Source: Druceiella hillmani
Taxonomy: Eukaryota > Arthropoda > Insecta > Lepidoptera > Hepialidae
Direction: 5' to 3'
NCBI GenBank assembly: GCA_039881145.1
Contig: JAYKKI010000138.1
Location: 62,001-126,000, forward strand
Length of the DNA stretch: 64,000 bases
Made by a program: the position numbers and the translations under genes. A model generated the notes under the pieces. That model was not told where the DNA came from. It did not search any database and saw nothing but the letters and a program-made list of their open reading frames with translations. Below are positions 49,360-61,980 of this stretch, piece after piece. Positions within the stretch are counted from its first letter, which is position 1. Every line of letters starts with the position of its first letter.

Positions 49360-50569
49360 GTTTATACTGTCATCACTATAAAAAATTTATGTGTTAGTTT
49401 TTAATAAATGTTGGAGCGTATTCAAAGACATTGCAACATTCATAAATATCAAGAATTTTTATGTTATGGTATTCACGTCAATGTTTAATGTGGGTTTATT
49501 TAAGTTTTTATATTATTTTTCTGTGGATGACAATTTTGGACCAATATTTTAATATTATAAGTATTGTATTTTTTTACGTTTTTTATATCGGGGTCATAAT
49601 TTGACAACAATATTAATTTTCGTAAATTTGTTTAATACTTTTATTTAACGGCTAAATATTAATTTTTTAATATTCTGCGAATCAAAAAGACATCTAAAAA
49701 TTAACACGCTAAATAATATCTATTATATTATATGACATGATTTTTGATTCAGTGGATTAAATTATATATCACATGTTATGTATACAACTATTGTTGGCAG
49801 ATTTGTTCGCATGGCATTTGTTTTCCTTGAGTTAAAATATATTCTTTTCATATTTCCATGAGAAACGCTATATGTATGCTAAATTCTAGTAAAATTGGTT
49901 GAACTATTGAGCCGTGAAAGTAAAAACCGACGACTTTATTGAATATTTTATTTCACAAAGGTTTTACGTAATTTAACCCTCTGTTTTGTTGAATCTTTGA
50001 GTTCACTAAATCAAAACAAATTGTCAATCTTTCATTCTTTTAAAATGAACCCCTTTACTGATTTGAAAAAAATGTGCAAAATAACTTGTGTAAAATTCTA
50101 TTACAAAAAAGGGACAGCTTAAAAATTTACTCAAATGTTTTATTATTCAAGTCCTTGAAGTTTTTTCCTAACCTAATCAACACAGGCAGGAATATTCCAA
50201 TTCATAATGGTTTTGGTTAAAAATTTGTTGTTTAATAGGAAAAGAAACTAAAGACATTACTTTTACTTTATGAAAGACATTAAATTCATAAGATCGAGGA
50301 ACAGTAATCTATATTGTAAATAATGTTGCAATTCCATGAAATTAATCTGAAGCCTAAATAGTAATGGTGATACAAAAATCTTAGGTAGTGTAACAACCAA
50401 CAAAAATGATGTATTCTCTATAATTTAAAAGCCTAATGAAGCACAGTTTAATTTTCTGGGGACATATAAAAGTACAAGCATAATTATTACACAAACCACA
50501 GGTCTAGTCCACATTATATATCAGAATTACCTCCATGTTGCCTTGCTGAAATAAAAAAAAATCAAAAAA

Positions 50570-51060
50570 TCAACTTTCACGTGCTCTAACGTCCCTTGAA
50601 CTTCGAAAGAAAACTAACCTCTACGTGGAATTATTGAATTTCCACCGTGACACGTGAAAAATATTTTCATTCCGTAAACTGTCACCTACCATACACGCCG
50701 GACATTCTACCCTCAAACTATCGTCCGTTTCACTCACTATCTAATTACTTCAACGAAAAGAATTAATTATGCCGACCATTTTAAAACTGAACAAAACACA
50801 AACCTTCAGACAAAACCAAAAAATCTCCAAGCATAAATTTCATCTCCCCATGAAGGCAAGCGATAAATAACGATGATGCTAATGCAATTACAAATTGATT
50901 CTATTAATCGTGAATAAAAAATTAAATAAGTTTGCGTACTGAGATGGCGGCTGTTTTGATGGCGGCTATTTGCTAACGTAATATTTGTGAACGTCCAAAC
51001 TGAGCGACATTTTACAGACATTTTTACGTCCAAACATTAACATATGACGAAATTTGTGAC
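50570..51060. promoter_or_regulatory. candidate regulatory region with twin GATGGCGGC motifs
   Basis: GATGGCGGCTGTTTT and GATGGCGGCTATTTG lie next to each other near 50,942-50,972. ATGGCGGC is the core of the YY1/Pleiohomeotic binding site. The surrounding 500 bp is less AT-biased and contains two CACGTG-like E-boxes (TCACGTGCT near 50,578 and ACACGTGAA near 50,651). There is no TATA or start codon context tied to a gene, so its role is speculative. Confidence 0.3.
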
Positions 51061-51289
51061 AAAATATCCCAAATATTCCTTTTACAATTCACTTTTAGCA
51101 CGCAAATTTAATATAGGTGTCGCTTACGCAGTCCCAAAACGATATAACTATGCGACATTGAACTATAAAATTACGCATGATATAAACGATATTTCGCTTA
51201 TACGGAAAAGTTAAACAATTATTTCAAAAGCGTTTCATCTCAAACTCGCCATGGTCGCAATATCAGGGTGAGTTATCCAACACAATTTC

Positions 51290-51440
51290 AGTTAAAAAGT
51301 TTAAGGTAACATTGACCGGAATTCTGACATACTTTGTCCGGCCCGGGTTCGGCAGCACGCCGCGCCGCAAAGGAATGCGGTTCCCTTCATGTGACATCCC
51401 ACACCGCACGGCGAGTACCAGTCGGGGCTATGTAACGATC
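51290..51440. other. GC-rich island, origin unknown
   Basis: The segment 51,339-51,425 (GTCCGGCCCGGGTTCGGC, CGCCGCGCCGCAAAGG, CACACCGCACGGCGAG) is by far the most GC-rich in the window and differs completely from both flanks. A 93-codon plus ORF (51,312-51,593) begins in it but runs on into plain AT-rich DNA. The encoded VRPGFGSTPRRKGM is not a motif I know. It could be a small insertion, an exon, or part of a SINE. Confidence 0.4.
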
Positions 51441-51890
51441 AAAATCAATCAAAAACAAATATTTATTACTGTTTTGACCAAAGTTCAATTTTACAATTCT
51501 ACGATGGCCTTGTTTCTATTATTTAGTTTTCCTTTTATACGGCTTTACTCTACCTTATGTTTATTACTTTTTTATTTTGCCAATCTTTTGTGAAGTTAGA
51601 TTAAATTAGTTTAGATTATTGTAAACCTATTTTTGAGAAAAATGTTCATTATCACCTCTTCATTATGCATATTTTTAATGTGGTGTGAAAATAAGTAAAT
51701 GAAAGTATTTTATTTTCAAGAGTAATTGTACATATTTTATATATAATTTTATTGTATATAATTTTATTATTATGCACAACATTTTTAATATAAATTGTAA
51801 TGCTTAACAAAAACAGATATTGGCTTTCTCACATATACTTTTTTTAACTTCTTTGTTTACAAAACTTCTATGAAAACAATGATCACATTA

Positions 51891-51963
51891 CCGTATTAAG
51901 ATAAAGTATTAAGGAACATATATACGTACGATATATGTTCCTTAATACTTTATCTTAATACGG
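51891..51963. repeat. perfect 33-bp-arm hairpin
   Basis: Arms 51,891-51,923 and 51,931-51,963 are exact complements (CCGTATTAAGATAAAG at the outer end) around ACGTACG. It is the longest perfect arm outside the PLE palindrome. It could be a miniature foldback element or a source of a hairpin RNA. Confidence 0.92.
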
Positions 51964-51994
51964 ATATACCCCATATACGTATAGCGGTAATACC

Positions 51995-52260
51995 GATAAA
52001 AGACACCTTTTAGAAATAATGCAGAGAACTAAAAAAATTATTCAAAAAATTAATTTTTAATTATTTGTTTATTTCTCGTGATTAGTTGTTAAAATAATTT
52101 TCAAAATAATAGCTCAATCGGTTTTGAGGTAGTATTAGAGGAGATATTGCGAACAAAAACACCTTTTAGAAATAATATGCAGAGGATTAAAAAAAAATTA
52201 AAATGTTATTGAAAAATAAGTTTAAAATGGTTTGTTTATTTTAGATCATTAGCGGCGAAG
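51995..52260 (+). repeat. imperfect tandem duplication, about 155 bp x 2
   Basis: ACACCTTTTAGAAATAAT, GCAGAG, a poly-A stretch and TTTGTTTATTT occur in the same order at about 52,003-52,085 and 52,159-52,255. Confidence 0.75.
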
Positions 52261-52754
52261 GTTAAAATGCACTTGTAACATGTATGTAAATACACTTGTG
52301 ACAAACAAATTGAAAAGCAAATTAATATAAAGGAAAGAGCCTGTTACACTTATTTGGAAGAACAATTGCTTTATAATTACGTTTGTAACTCTCAGAAGCG
52401 ACGATGAACGGCTATTCCTCATTTCAACACGAAGATATCACTTATCATGGCACTAAGCCACAAGTTATTAGGGGTGTGTTTATTTATGAAGGGCGTTCAA
52501 AAAGTTGGTGCTTCACGCAGAAAGTATTATTTATTAGATTTTAAACGGCAAAGCACATAAAAAAATATGCCAAAAGATGAAAATAGATTTACTAGAAAGT
52601 CTTCATAGAACTATTCTTCTTGTCAGAAATAGAATGCAATTAAGACAGTAATTTAGTGTCCAAAACAGGTTCATGATATTATATTAGTCATCGCTTATCA
52701 GAAACAGGAATATCTTAATGATATCAATTTCAAGTTAAATGAACTCTTCAAAAC

Positions 52755-53085
52755 GTGTTTAATATTTCATTACCTAACTAAATTCGTCTGTATCAAACAC
52801 TGCTTTTGCCTCTACTCGACTATGAGACGTGTGCTATCCTGAGCTTCCAGAACGATTACTAAACAAACTGAAACAGATTCAATATTTGCAATATTTTAAA
52901 TAATTCCCTCTATCCCTCTTATGTTATTGCCAGATTTATAGTCTTGTATATTAATTTTTTGGCTCTACGTTCTGAGAAATTTCTCACGCTCGTTATTTCT
53001 AAACATAATACTTTTTCTAAGAGCATACTTTCACTGCCCACGCTGCCATTTTAATAATTTACCCCACGTTACATAGAAAAAAATA
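52755..53085 (+). pseudogene. decayed LINE reverse transcriptase C-terminal part
   Basis: Joined across frames, the plus strand shows RLYQTLLLPLLDYETCAIL, then after a frameshift LPERLLNKLKQIQ, then PSYVIARF, then RSEKFLTLVISKHNT and SKSILSLP. This order (LYxxLxxPxLDY, LLxKLxxIQ, HxT..SKS) is the post-RT region of jockey/CR1/I-type non-LTR elements. At least one frameshift and several stops are present. It is distinct from the fossil at 40.0-40.2 kb, which carries a different C-terminal module. Confidence 0.68.
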
Positions 53086-56000
53086 AATTCTTTAAGCGAA
53101 TTTAATGATCGAAAGAATTCTCCAAATTGGTCAACAAAGTTGCGTGGCAAATAAGTAGCAGAAGTTAGCAGAAGGGTAATAGAAAAGCATGTTTCAATAT
53201 TGTTTTGTAATTGTGTATATCATATTGTTTTGTTATTTTAGGATCGTGTTTTCATTTTGTTCAATAAGTTACTTTCAGTGTCATTATTAAAAAGTGTAGT
53301 TATTGTACGAACATGATATGAATTATTTGACAATAGGCAAAAAGTAGTTTAAGAAATATCATGAAAACAACTCCCCAAGAAAAGGTATAATGTCAATATT
53401 GAGTGTAGTATTTTTCATGACAGTATGTATTGTTGTTTATTTATCTTATAAAGGAAATATGACTATTGTTCACATTGTATGTATTTGCTTTTATTTGTCA
53501 TGTTAGTATTACTCACATCCGTTACAATAACTCGGCGACGGCCCATTCCGAATTGAAAAACGTACCCGAGTTTTTGACTTCGATTTGATTCGATTTTTTG
53601 AAAGCCTTGTGGTTATTTTTAATAAGGTTGGCATTTTTTCTCAATGTGGGCAGTTACGAATTTCAAGTACTATATTACATGACATATCAGACAATAATTA
53701 AAGAATCGTGATGTTACTCATCTTCAGTCGTTTATATTTAGTTATGTTCTAAGTTAACATTTGAATAATTTACACTTGTATGTGTTTATGGAGTATAAAC
53801 AAATTTAATTGAGTTACAAAGAGGAGCTACTACTTTTTGTACTATAATCATTTTCATAGGGGCGTATCTATCTGAATGAGCGATATGGTACTCTATCTAA
53901 ATGGTTATGTTTAATTTCCTTGTTGAACAATCAAAATTTTGATAGAAATATTTTATTGACTTTATTCAACGAATTATAACAAGATTGTTCTTTGTAAAAG
54001 AAATTTAATTTATATCTCAATTATTTAATCACATTTCATTAAATAATCTAATTATTAAAAAGGTTACCTTAACCTATATAATTTTAGGGAAGTTGTAAGA
54101 TATTAGGGAAGAGCCTATTCGGATTAAACCGACTAGGATTGGATTTAATTGATTTTATTAAAATTTCAAATTACAACAAAAGTCGTTCAACAATTAGTAA
54201 TTACTTATTTAAATTTTTATAAAATTAGTTGAGTTGTAATCTCCTGTCAATAATTGGATTTTAATAAAGATAAAAATTTTGCTAACGTTATCCTCGTATT
54301 TTCTAAAAATGAAAATCGAAGTTAAATATTGAATTATTTTACACTAAATACCTTTATAATAATTAGTGAAAATATTTCATCACAAATTTTTTTCTTATGT
54401 ATGTTTAACCGGGCGATAATTTCGAGTTGCTCTCCGTATTGTTCATTTACATACTCAGAAATAAGTATAACAGTAATATCATTAGGAAAAATGTTAAACA
54501 AAAAGGTCATTGAACCGCATCCGCGAGGCATCCACGGAGACGCATTTGCGGTCGGTTATTCCTCCTATAGTTAAATAAAGAAAGTTGTTATTTCATCTAG
54601 TCTATCGTACGCCACACTCTACGTGTTTAACTGAAATGTGTATCATCTAATTGTAATATAATTTTCAAAATAGTTTAGTGAAAATACAGTATGTATCAAT
54701 TTCTTGTATTCATCTACTTGTGTATTCTCGAATTTCGTACTGTGAGTTTCGTTCATTCTTAACAAATTCTTTTTAATAAATTAACAAAAAACTTGTCCAG
54801 TATGATAGAATTTGCGCTATGATGTACGGACACACTTAGGCATTTATAAGTATTAAAGAGCACATAGTTTTTATATTAGATCACTTTCATACATAATTAT
54901 TTCGCAATATAAATATATTGCCGACTATGTCTTTCACATGCGTAAAGACATCATGTGTATCTCAAAAATATAAAATTTAAAAAACGATGTAAACTTCTAT
55001 TTAGATTTTACCAACCCTGTTTTTTATATGATTTTTAATTCAATAGTTTCGGATATCACGGGGTTGGTAGAAAGGACATTTTCGAGAATTACATTCTAAA
55101 GAAAGCAACAAAGGATTTGTTGGTTTTTTAGAATATAATTTAAAATATGAATTTAGAATTATTAAAAAATAGTTTTGTGTTTCTCATAAAAAACTCTCTA
55201 AGTGATGAAACAGGTGACATATAAAACGTAAAAAAAGACAAAATTTTAATTACTTGTTTTAATATCTTCTCTCATTTAAATATTATAAAAAAAGTATTCA
55301 GTGCAAAGTATGTGGTACAATAAGGTGTATCACTATATATAAATTTAAGAATTTTATGTCGTATATTTTCTGAGAAAATCGGCTGTGACAAGCGGAATAA
55401 CAATCACGTGAGTCAGCTTATAAGAGTTTTAATTTTCACTTTTAAGTACCGAATTCAAAGTGGTTATGGTTACATATATGAAGAATAAATTTCCCTCTAA
55501 TTAATTAGGGAGAAATTTATTCCTCAAGAAATAATTTACAAATTATTTTAATAAACAGTGGACATTTATCATTTTTGGTTCACAAATTTAGCCTTTCGCA
55601 TGTTTTATTGAATACCTTAAGGCGATGTGATTTAATATTAATTTTTATTCTATTAAACCTTCTGTAAATAGGGACTGAGGTTTTCACTGTTTTACGGTCT
55701 ATTGCAATACTTTAATTAAAAATCTATTTTAAAATGCTAGATAACGTTATTAAATGTTTTTAATTTGTAACTAACTCATATTATATTAGTTGCATTTTAT
55801 GAAGGCCAATGGTAAATGAATAAAAAATATAATGGACGTAGAAAGTTGTAGATTGGTAAATATACCACGTTCATTTATAGAATAAAATTTATGAGCACCA
55901 AAATAAGTTGATTTTCTTCCTCACAGTGAACCCTAAATCACGCAAAGATCATTCAGTTATGTTGAATCTATGGCTTATGTTTATTTTTGTCCGAATGAAT

Positions 56001-56750
56001 AAATCACAACAGATTGAAAACGAGCTGCCAAAAGCTTTCAATCAAAATCAATAAAACTCCCGGGCTTTCGGTGCTTTCAAACTTAAAGTTGAGGGGCAAC
56101 GACTTCTTATATAAACTAACATAGATAGACAACAAAAATAGTCCTCTTAGAATAAAAGAAGGTGGAATAAAAAAAAGTGAAAGGCGAAAAAATAATCTGT
56201 AAAACCATGCACACTACATTTATTGTAAATTGAAAAGCATGTTGACATTAACAATGTTATGGAAGGAAAACTAAATGATTAAATGTGTACCGAACTAAAT
56301 ATAACAATATTTCTGTAGGGGTTTAAAAATAATCTTTACACTATTTATCTTGAAATGTAACTTCATTAACCTGATTTTAAAAAATAATTAACGGAGAATA
56401 TATAAATATTTTTATGATATTTTTATAGCTGCCCCAAAATATTTATTTAACTACTATGTGAGTAGCTAAGCGTTAAAACAGGTGTACTGCCTATCACTTG
56501 GTAGGCGTGAACTACTATTATACAGACTATTTCCACAATCTTGATTATTTCTTTCTTTAATTACAAATTGATAAATGTTGCTTCGAAATCGTTGAGATCC
56601 GAATCACCCATCTTTGGTTGACTTCTCACTGATTAACTTCTAATTAGCCTAAATAGTGCGGAAAGGTTTTTAAATTATATTTCATGCTATTCAGCATTAT
56701 AACCTTTAATTACAGTTTCAGGTAATAAGTAAAACACTGAAGTAGGATTA
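53086..56750. other. AT-rich stretch without identifiable genes
   Basis: There is an imperfect hairpin near 55,483-55,522 and a small GC-richer patch at 54,510-54,575 inside an 81-codon ORF with no known domain. Nothing else is recognisable. Confidence 0.45.
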
Positions 56751-56754
56751 TATG

Positions 56755-56830
56755 CAGTGACGGATCAAAGATTTTGGTTGGGGGAGGAGGTGGTGGGGTT
56801 TTAACCAGCTGAGTGTAGGTGGAAGGTAAT
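56755..56830 (+). repeat. G-rich dispersed-repeat fragment
   Basis: CAGTGACGGATCAAAG followed by TTGGGGGAGGAGGTGG resembles a 'GTGGCGGATC...GGGGG' motif seen at ends of dispersed repeats in many animal genomes. There is no second copy in this window. Low confidence. Confidence 0.25.
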
Positions 56831-58037
56831 TATTAAACTGACTCATTCGCTTTGAAAGTTATTGAAATTTGTTGAGATTTTTAGTGAAATTTTTAAATTT
56901 ATAAAAAAGTTATGAAACATTCCAGGAAACAAACAGCGATAACAAAATGGAATAAAAATATTGTCTTTAAATATCTTCATGTTTTTAAATAGGTTCTTAT
57001 AAGTAAAATTGGATTCCGGAATTCACTGTTACTTTTTAATATGGCAAAATAATCGACTAATGAAAATGAAAAGTAGTTCGAGATGCACTGAAAGGCGTAA
57101 AAGGAACGGAACCTGGATCATCAGCAAGTAGCCGTACGCTTTTATCGTGATGTGTTGTTACGTATTATAGTCAAGCTCTTATTTACCAAAGAGCAGTTTT
57201 GTTCAGAAGTGAAAAGTATTGTATATGTATTTCCATGTCACAAATTATTTGTATGGAAAATATAACTGGTACGTGTTGAGTAACATGAAAGCTATACAAA
57301 TACACAACCAAAGAACTCATGTTCGCATTATAATTTTATACTTATTAGGAATAATTTTGATTAATAATAAGAAATATATGCTTGTGTTTGACCTTATGTT
57401 TCTTCTAGCTACCGTACATGACGAATGTATTTAGTTGTTAATACCCAAGGAAGGTAACAGCGCTAGTTTTTTTTAAATAGTATTTTATGCACATCAAATA
57501 AATGCTTCTATATTTTATTTGTGTTCATTTTTTATGGTAATTTTATGATTATTGTCGTTCAATTCAATATTATAATTGCTTAAAATAAAAAAGTGTTAAT
57601 TATAGAATAGTAATATGTATGATTATATTAACATTAAATAGGAAAAAAATATTTTTAAATGCGTTAATTATAATAAAATAGCTGTTACCTTCATCTGCAT
57701 GGGATTCAAAATATGAAGACTGTGCGGCATTCTATTTATTTTTAATTTTTATTTCTGATTCAATGTTGATTGAGGATTTCATAATTCATCATGTAAAAGT
57801 GATAATTCGTGTCAGTAACATTGAAACGCAATTTTGGAAATGCTCTTATGAAATGCGGTTTACGAAGGTCATAATATATTTGTTTATTTGAAACTTTGGT
57901 TAGCTATTGGAGGAATTGCCTTCGGTCGTAACAGATAAATATAAAAAATTGTTTTTTTTTTATTTATCTGTTAGTTGGAGAAGACAAGAAATTAATATTT
58001 AAGTTGATTAAAATATTTTTAAAATTTATAAAATTAA

Positions 58038-58099
58038 TAACACAAATTTAGAAAATGGTGTAAGATTTCCATCTTATACCATTTTCTAAATTTGTGTTA
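58038..58099. repeat. 29-bp-arm hairpin with 4-base loop
   Basis: Arms 58,038-58,066 and 58,071-58,099 (TAACACAAATTTAGAAAATG and complement) match except for one position that could be a G-U pair in RNA. The loop is TTCC. It could fold as a long RNA hairpin if transcribed. Confidence 0.9.
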
Positions 58100-59238
58100 A
58101 AAAAAAAGCGATGCAAAAGCGGTTTCAGAAAAGAACGATTAGAAATAAAAATATTCGGGTATACATTAAAACAAACGTTTAGAATTTCAAGATTCCAAAG
58201 TTTTTTAGCTTGGACACAACAATACGTTGCTTATATTAGTGATACGCAGTATTACCTTTTTGAAAAAAAACGAGCTGACCGGTATTTGAATTTTTGTTCT
58301 GGGATATACTGGACTATTTACTTTAAAATATAGGAGTATAAAGTGGTATAGAATACAGGCTTCGTGCAAGATCTAATGAAGTGTTTTGAGAATTAAATTG
58401 AAAAAAATGAAACTATTATAAGAGTTTAAACAGAAAAAGCAAAGTACGTACGCTTTCTGATCAACGTGTAACAAATATAATTAACAGGTAGCATTTGCTG
58501 GCGTCACGCGTCAAGGAGATAATAATCTCTAAAACTTTGTCAAAAGTTGTAAGCAAGGGGCAAAAAAAAACTTGCATTCGCTTAATCTTCGAAGTTATAA
58601 ATGCAGATTAGGTCGTTAATTGTGAAACAAGTATCACATACATTCAGTTCTGGTTATTTTATTTTGACAGTTTTTTGTTATTAAAACGAGTACAAAGTTG
58701 ATTGAATCGTAAACTTTGGGAAATATTTCTGAAAGATTAAAAGAACGAAAAAATCATATTAAAATATGATATAATACATTCCATAAGTACATATATCCAC
58801 TGAGTTGGTAGGTATATATCGTTTTCAACATAAGCTTTTTCGGTTTGCAAAGTTTTTTTCAAAGTACTTGCTTGTCATCTATATCATAAGTGTATGATTT
58901 GTGGGATATTATTTTCTTCAAAAATAATATTTTATTTTTACCCCATTTATCCCGTTGTATGAGTCTGCAAGTTTGTTATAAATTTGTTTGTCAAGAAGGC
59001 CATTTCCCTGCTTTTTTGTCCTTATTACCAAGAATAATGGATGGTTTAAAGACAATTAGTAATGAAGTAACATTGGATGACGTAATGATATTTTAATCGC
59101 TGTGTGACATCTATTTAGCCTGAAGAAATTATGTTTCAGAAACGAAACGCAAATATAATAATATTGTCAGTAAACTTTTTATGAGAGAAATTTGTGAGTC
59201 TCTTAATGAAAAAAGAAATCCTTATTTCATGTCTTTTG
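58100..59238. other. AT-rich stretch, small ORFs only
   Basis: ORFs of 79 codons (58,094-58,333) and 68 codons (58,890-59,096), both plus, lack recognisable domains. Confidence 0.4.
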
Positions 59239-59623
59239 CTATGGAAAAAAAATTGGAACACCCTTCCTAACAGTGTAAATAGATACAAACACTTCGACGT
59301 AAAATCTCTTTGATTCTATCAACCCATCGGCAAAATATGCACCTAGACAAATCGATTCCTTTTCCTTTATCGGGACTACACTCGAATTCGCCTTCCCATA
59401 TAATTTAATACATATATCTATAATGCACAGACGTCCTTGTATAAAAGCAAATTTACATAACACCTTTCCATACCTACGTACGCCTGCAAACATTATCGAG
59501 GAATATGAAATCGAGATTGCTGAGGCGAAAATCGACGTATGGATATTGGCCCTTAACTCCATTTCGCCAGAGAGGGTCCACCTCGGAACTTCCTATCGCT
59601 TTTATTTACGTTGTCAATTGTAA
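59239..59623. other. compositionally distinct patch open on both strands
   Basis: The region is less AT-rich. A 107-codon ORF is open on the minus strand (59,239-59,562) and a 66-codon ORF on the plus strand (59,423-59,623). The plus ORF contains EEYEIEIAEAKIDVWILALN, which is coding-like in composition, but I recognise neither. It could be an exon, an old element, or conserved non-coding DNA. Confidence 0.25.
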
Positions 59624-60526
59624 GGATTTTGTGAATTTTTATTAGGAACGTATTAAATCAGTTTCGAGAGAGATGTCGGGTATGATGTACAATGCAATTT
59701 GAATATTTATATCTGGTTTTGAATATGCAAGGGCTGTTGGGGGAGTTGATAATTGTGATTTTTTGTTTGACGTGTCTAAAGTGGATTTATTTAAAATGTT
59801 AGAAGGGAATACAATTGGATTATGGGAGTAGTAATTATGATGCATTTATACAATGAGTTTTCAAGTTTGAAAAAAATTATGTTATAAGTTGCTAAGGGTC
59901 CCAAATACTCGTACTTTTTTAATAAATATTTTTGCCATAGGTTCAATTCGTTATTAATATTTTTTTTATAATTTTGTTTTACTCATAAAATACGAACAAC
60001 AATATATTCGCTCTTTTAAAATTAGTAGACCATTAATATTTTAAATATGTTATGTAGTTTAGTGAGTTATGCTTTTTTTAAGAAAATTGTATTTTATAAT
60101 TCCGTTTTTATTATAATTAGAAGAACTTCTTATAAAATACACTTAAAACATATAAATGATGATTATAATGGTTGTTTTATTAAACATAAAATTTTTAGAG
60201 ATCAGATTTTATTAGTAAATGTACAAGGGTTTACTATACTTCATTTTGCTTTTACTGTCTTTTTTATTGTACACAATATATATCGTCTCCTCTAGTTATT
60301 GGATGATGCCATACAAGCCGATATTACATAAGATCTAGTTAGTAGTAATAACCAAGAAATTTCCTTTTGTGTCGGCGAGTTTTTTTTTCAAAATTAAGAA
60401 AGGTCGTCGCCTTTTGATAAAACAATTCGTCACAATATATAGTGAAAAACAATTCGAGAGTAGAAAATTTTATTTCCAGCAAAAATTTGATAGCATGACT
60501 TTATCGAATAATCGCCGACCATTGCT

Positions 60527-60988
60527 CTAACTATGCAGCTGGTTAATAACGGCATGAAGTGATTTACATACTCCCATAAGAATGAAAACTACGCTATTTT
60601 CTGAATTCTCGTCTTCCTCTATATTTTGGGATAGGATGTGACATCTAGATTTCATAACTTTTTTTGAAAGAAATAAATCATATTGAAAAACAGGTCCAAC
60701 AGACAATAAAAACGCGTTGCCATCACTATTTTCACCCCGAATCTTGTCTTGTCTCTTTACTTTATGGACAACATCAATCTTACCATAGTCGTTCCCCCTA
60801 AAATAAGTCTTCTGAATTTTAGTGGGAAGTCTAGCATAGCGTTGATAGCGCTGTTTACATTTATCGGAAACACCTCGTACCAATGGTTTACAACCGGAGG
60901 TATTACATATATGTATCGAGGCTAATTTACAATTAAATAAAACTACGGCATGTGGTATTATTTCTACTTCCTTTGAGTTCTTTACCAC
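60527..60988 (-). CDS. unrecognised 153-codon ORF starting inside a PLE terminus
   Basis: This is the longest ORF in the window, reading minus from ATG at 60,988 to a stop at 60,527. The first 20 or so residues (MVKNSKEVEIIPHAVVLFNC) are translated from the PLE 3' end at 60,926-60,988. The rest is outside the element, with a normal mix of residues (C, D, G, K, R) and a GC content above its neighbours. It includes CNTSGCKPLVRG, GKIDVVHKVKRQD and IEEDENSENS, none of which I can assign. An AG at the PLE border (about 60,921) could serve as a splice acceptor for an exon covering only the outer part. Either a chance ORF, a piece of an unknown element, or a real exon. Confidence 0.3.
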   Translation of the reverse strand: MVKNSKEVEIIPHAVVLFNCKLASIHICNTSGCKPLVRGVSDKCKQRYQRYARLPTKIQKTYFRGNDYGKIDVVHKVKRQDKIRGENSDGNAFLLSVGPVFQYDLFLSKKVMKSRCHILSQNIEEDENSENSVVFILMGVCKSLHAVINQLHS

Positions 60989-61141
60989 GACCTAGGTTTC
61001 TTTGTATTACATCTTCAGGTGAGCTATTAGCAAAGATGTTTAAAAAAAGTAGAAATAATACTTAAGAAACTTAAAGAAAGTAGAAATAATACTACTTCAC
61101 GTAGTTTCATTTAATTGTGAATAATAAATTTCTACTAAATT
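60929..61141. mobile_element. PLE terminus, inverted pair with internal tandem piece
   Basis: The minus half 60,929-61,038 runs from ACAATTAAATAAAACTACG to TTAGCAAAGATG. The plus half about 61,045-61,141 carries AAAGTAGAAATAATACT twice before CACGTAGTTTCATTTAATTG and a partial 3' tip. The plus half lacks the ribozyme. Confidence 0.85.
60985..61022 (-). ncRNA. broken hammerhead ribozyme
   Basis: CTGAAGA, GAAA and stem III ACC-TA-GGT are present. A 3-base deletion shortens stem II to TGT/ACA, and a change weakens the outer stem I pair. Probably inactive. Confidence 0.7.
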
Positions 61142-61980
61142 AGAAACAGCTTCGCAATATTTCTATAATCCCTCCGGTTATAAACCTCTGATACGAGATG
61201 TTTTCGATCAAAATAAATTGCGATGGTAACGATGTGTAAAACTTGCACTAAATCATGTCGTAACAAATTACAAGTTAGCTTTCATTGCAGGTAAAAATTT
61301 ATTATTAAGGTATAATTGTTTATATGTACATAAAAAGAAGTGAGTCCTGAAAGTATAAATATGCCGTCTTTAGTATTTAAAAAATACGAAAAAAATATAT
61401 AAAAGTAAAGGTCTTCAAAGACCCGCTTCACGCAAATGGGAGTCTGGGCCGTATCTTTGATCTAAAAGTAGTGAGGTATTTTATTTTTTATCAAATGTAA
61501 ACAAAAATATTTAAAGTCATAAAAGCTTCGAGTTTATATAGCGTATGGTTTAAATTTGAAAGTCGCAAATAATTTCAAAACTGAGACCGAAGGGCATGCA
61601 TACGGTTAATTTACGCTATCTGACGTCACGGCTTAGCATATTACTTTGTTTTTTTTTGTTGAAATTATTTACGTACCTATGTCAATTATTAACGTATTAA
61701 ACTTTTAATTAAAATTAATTTATTGACAGTATTTTTTAATGATTTCTTTATTTATTTTTTTGAATACGGAACCATATAACCGGATGATGTTACATACCGA
61801 AGCTAATAAAAAAAAATACTATAGGTACTCTTACACTATAATTTCCTTACAGATTTTATTGCTATGAATAATTTTTTCAAACATCGTTTTGTTATAGCTA
61901 TAGCAGTATAAGTTGTTTAACAGAAAAATATACAAAAAACGTTTGGAATCCTTTCATTTAAAAATTTATTGTTTTCCAAT
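61142..61980. other. AT-rich stretch without identifiable genes
   Basis: Nothing recognisable. Confidence 0.45.

Noticed and set aside
52440..52520. Mariner-type terminal repeat near GGGCGTTCAAAAAGTTGG
   Set aside because: Only a vague resemblance; no inverted partner or transposase fragment found nearby.
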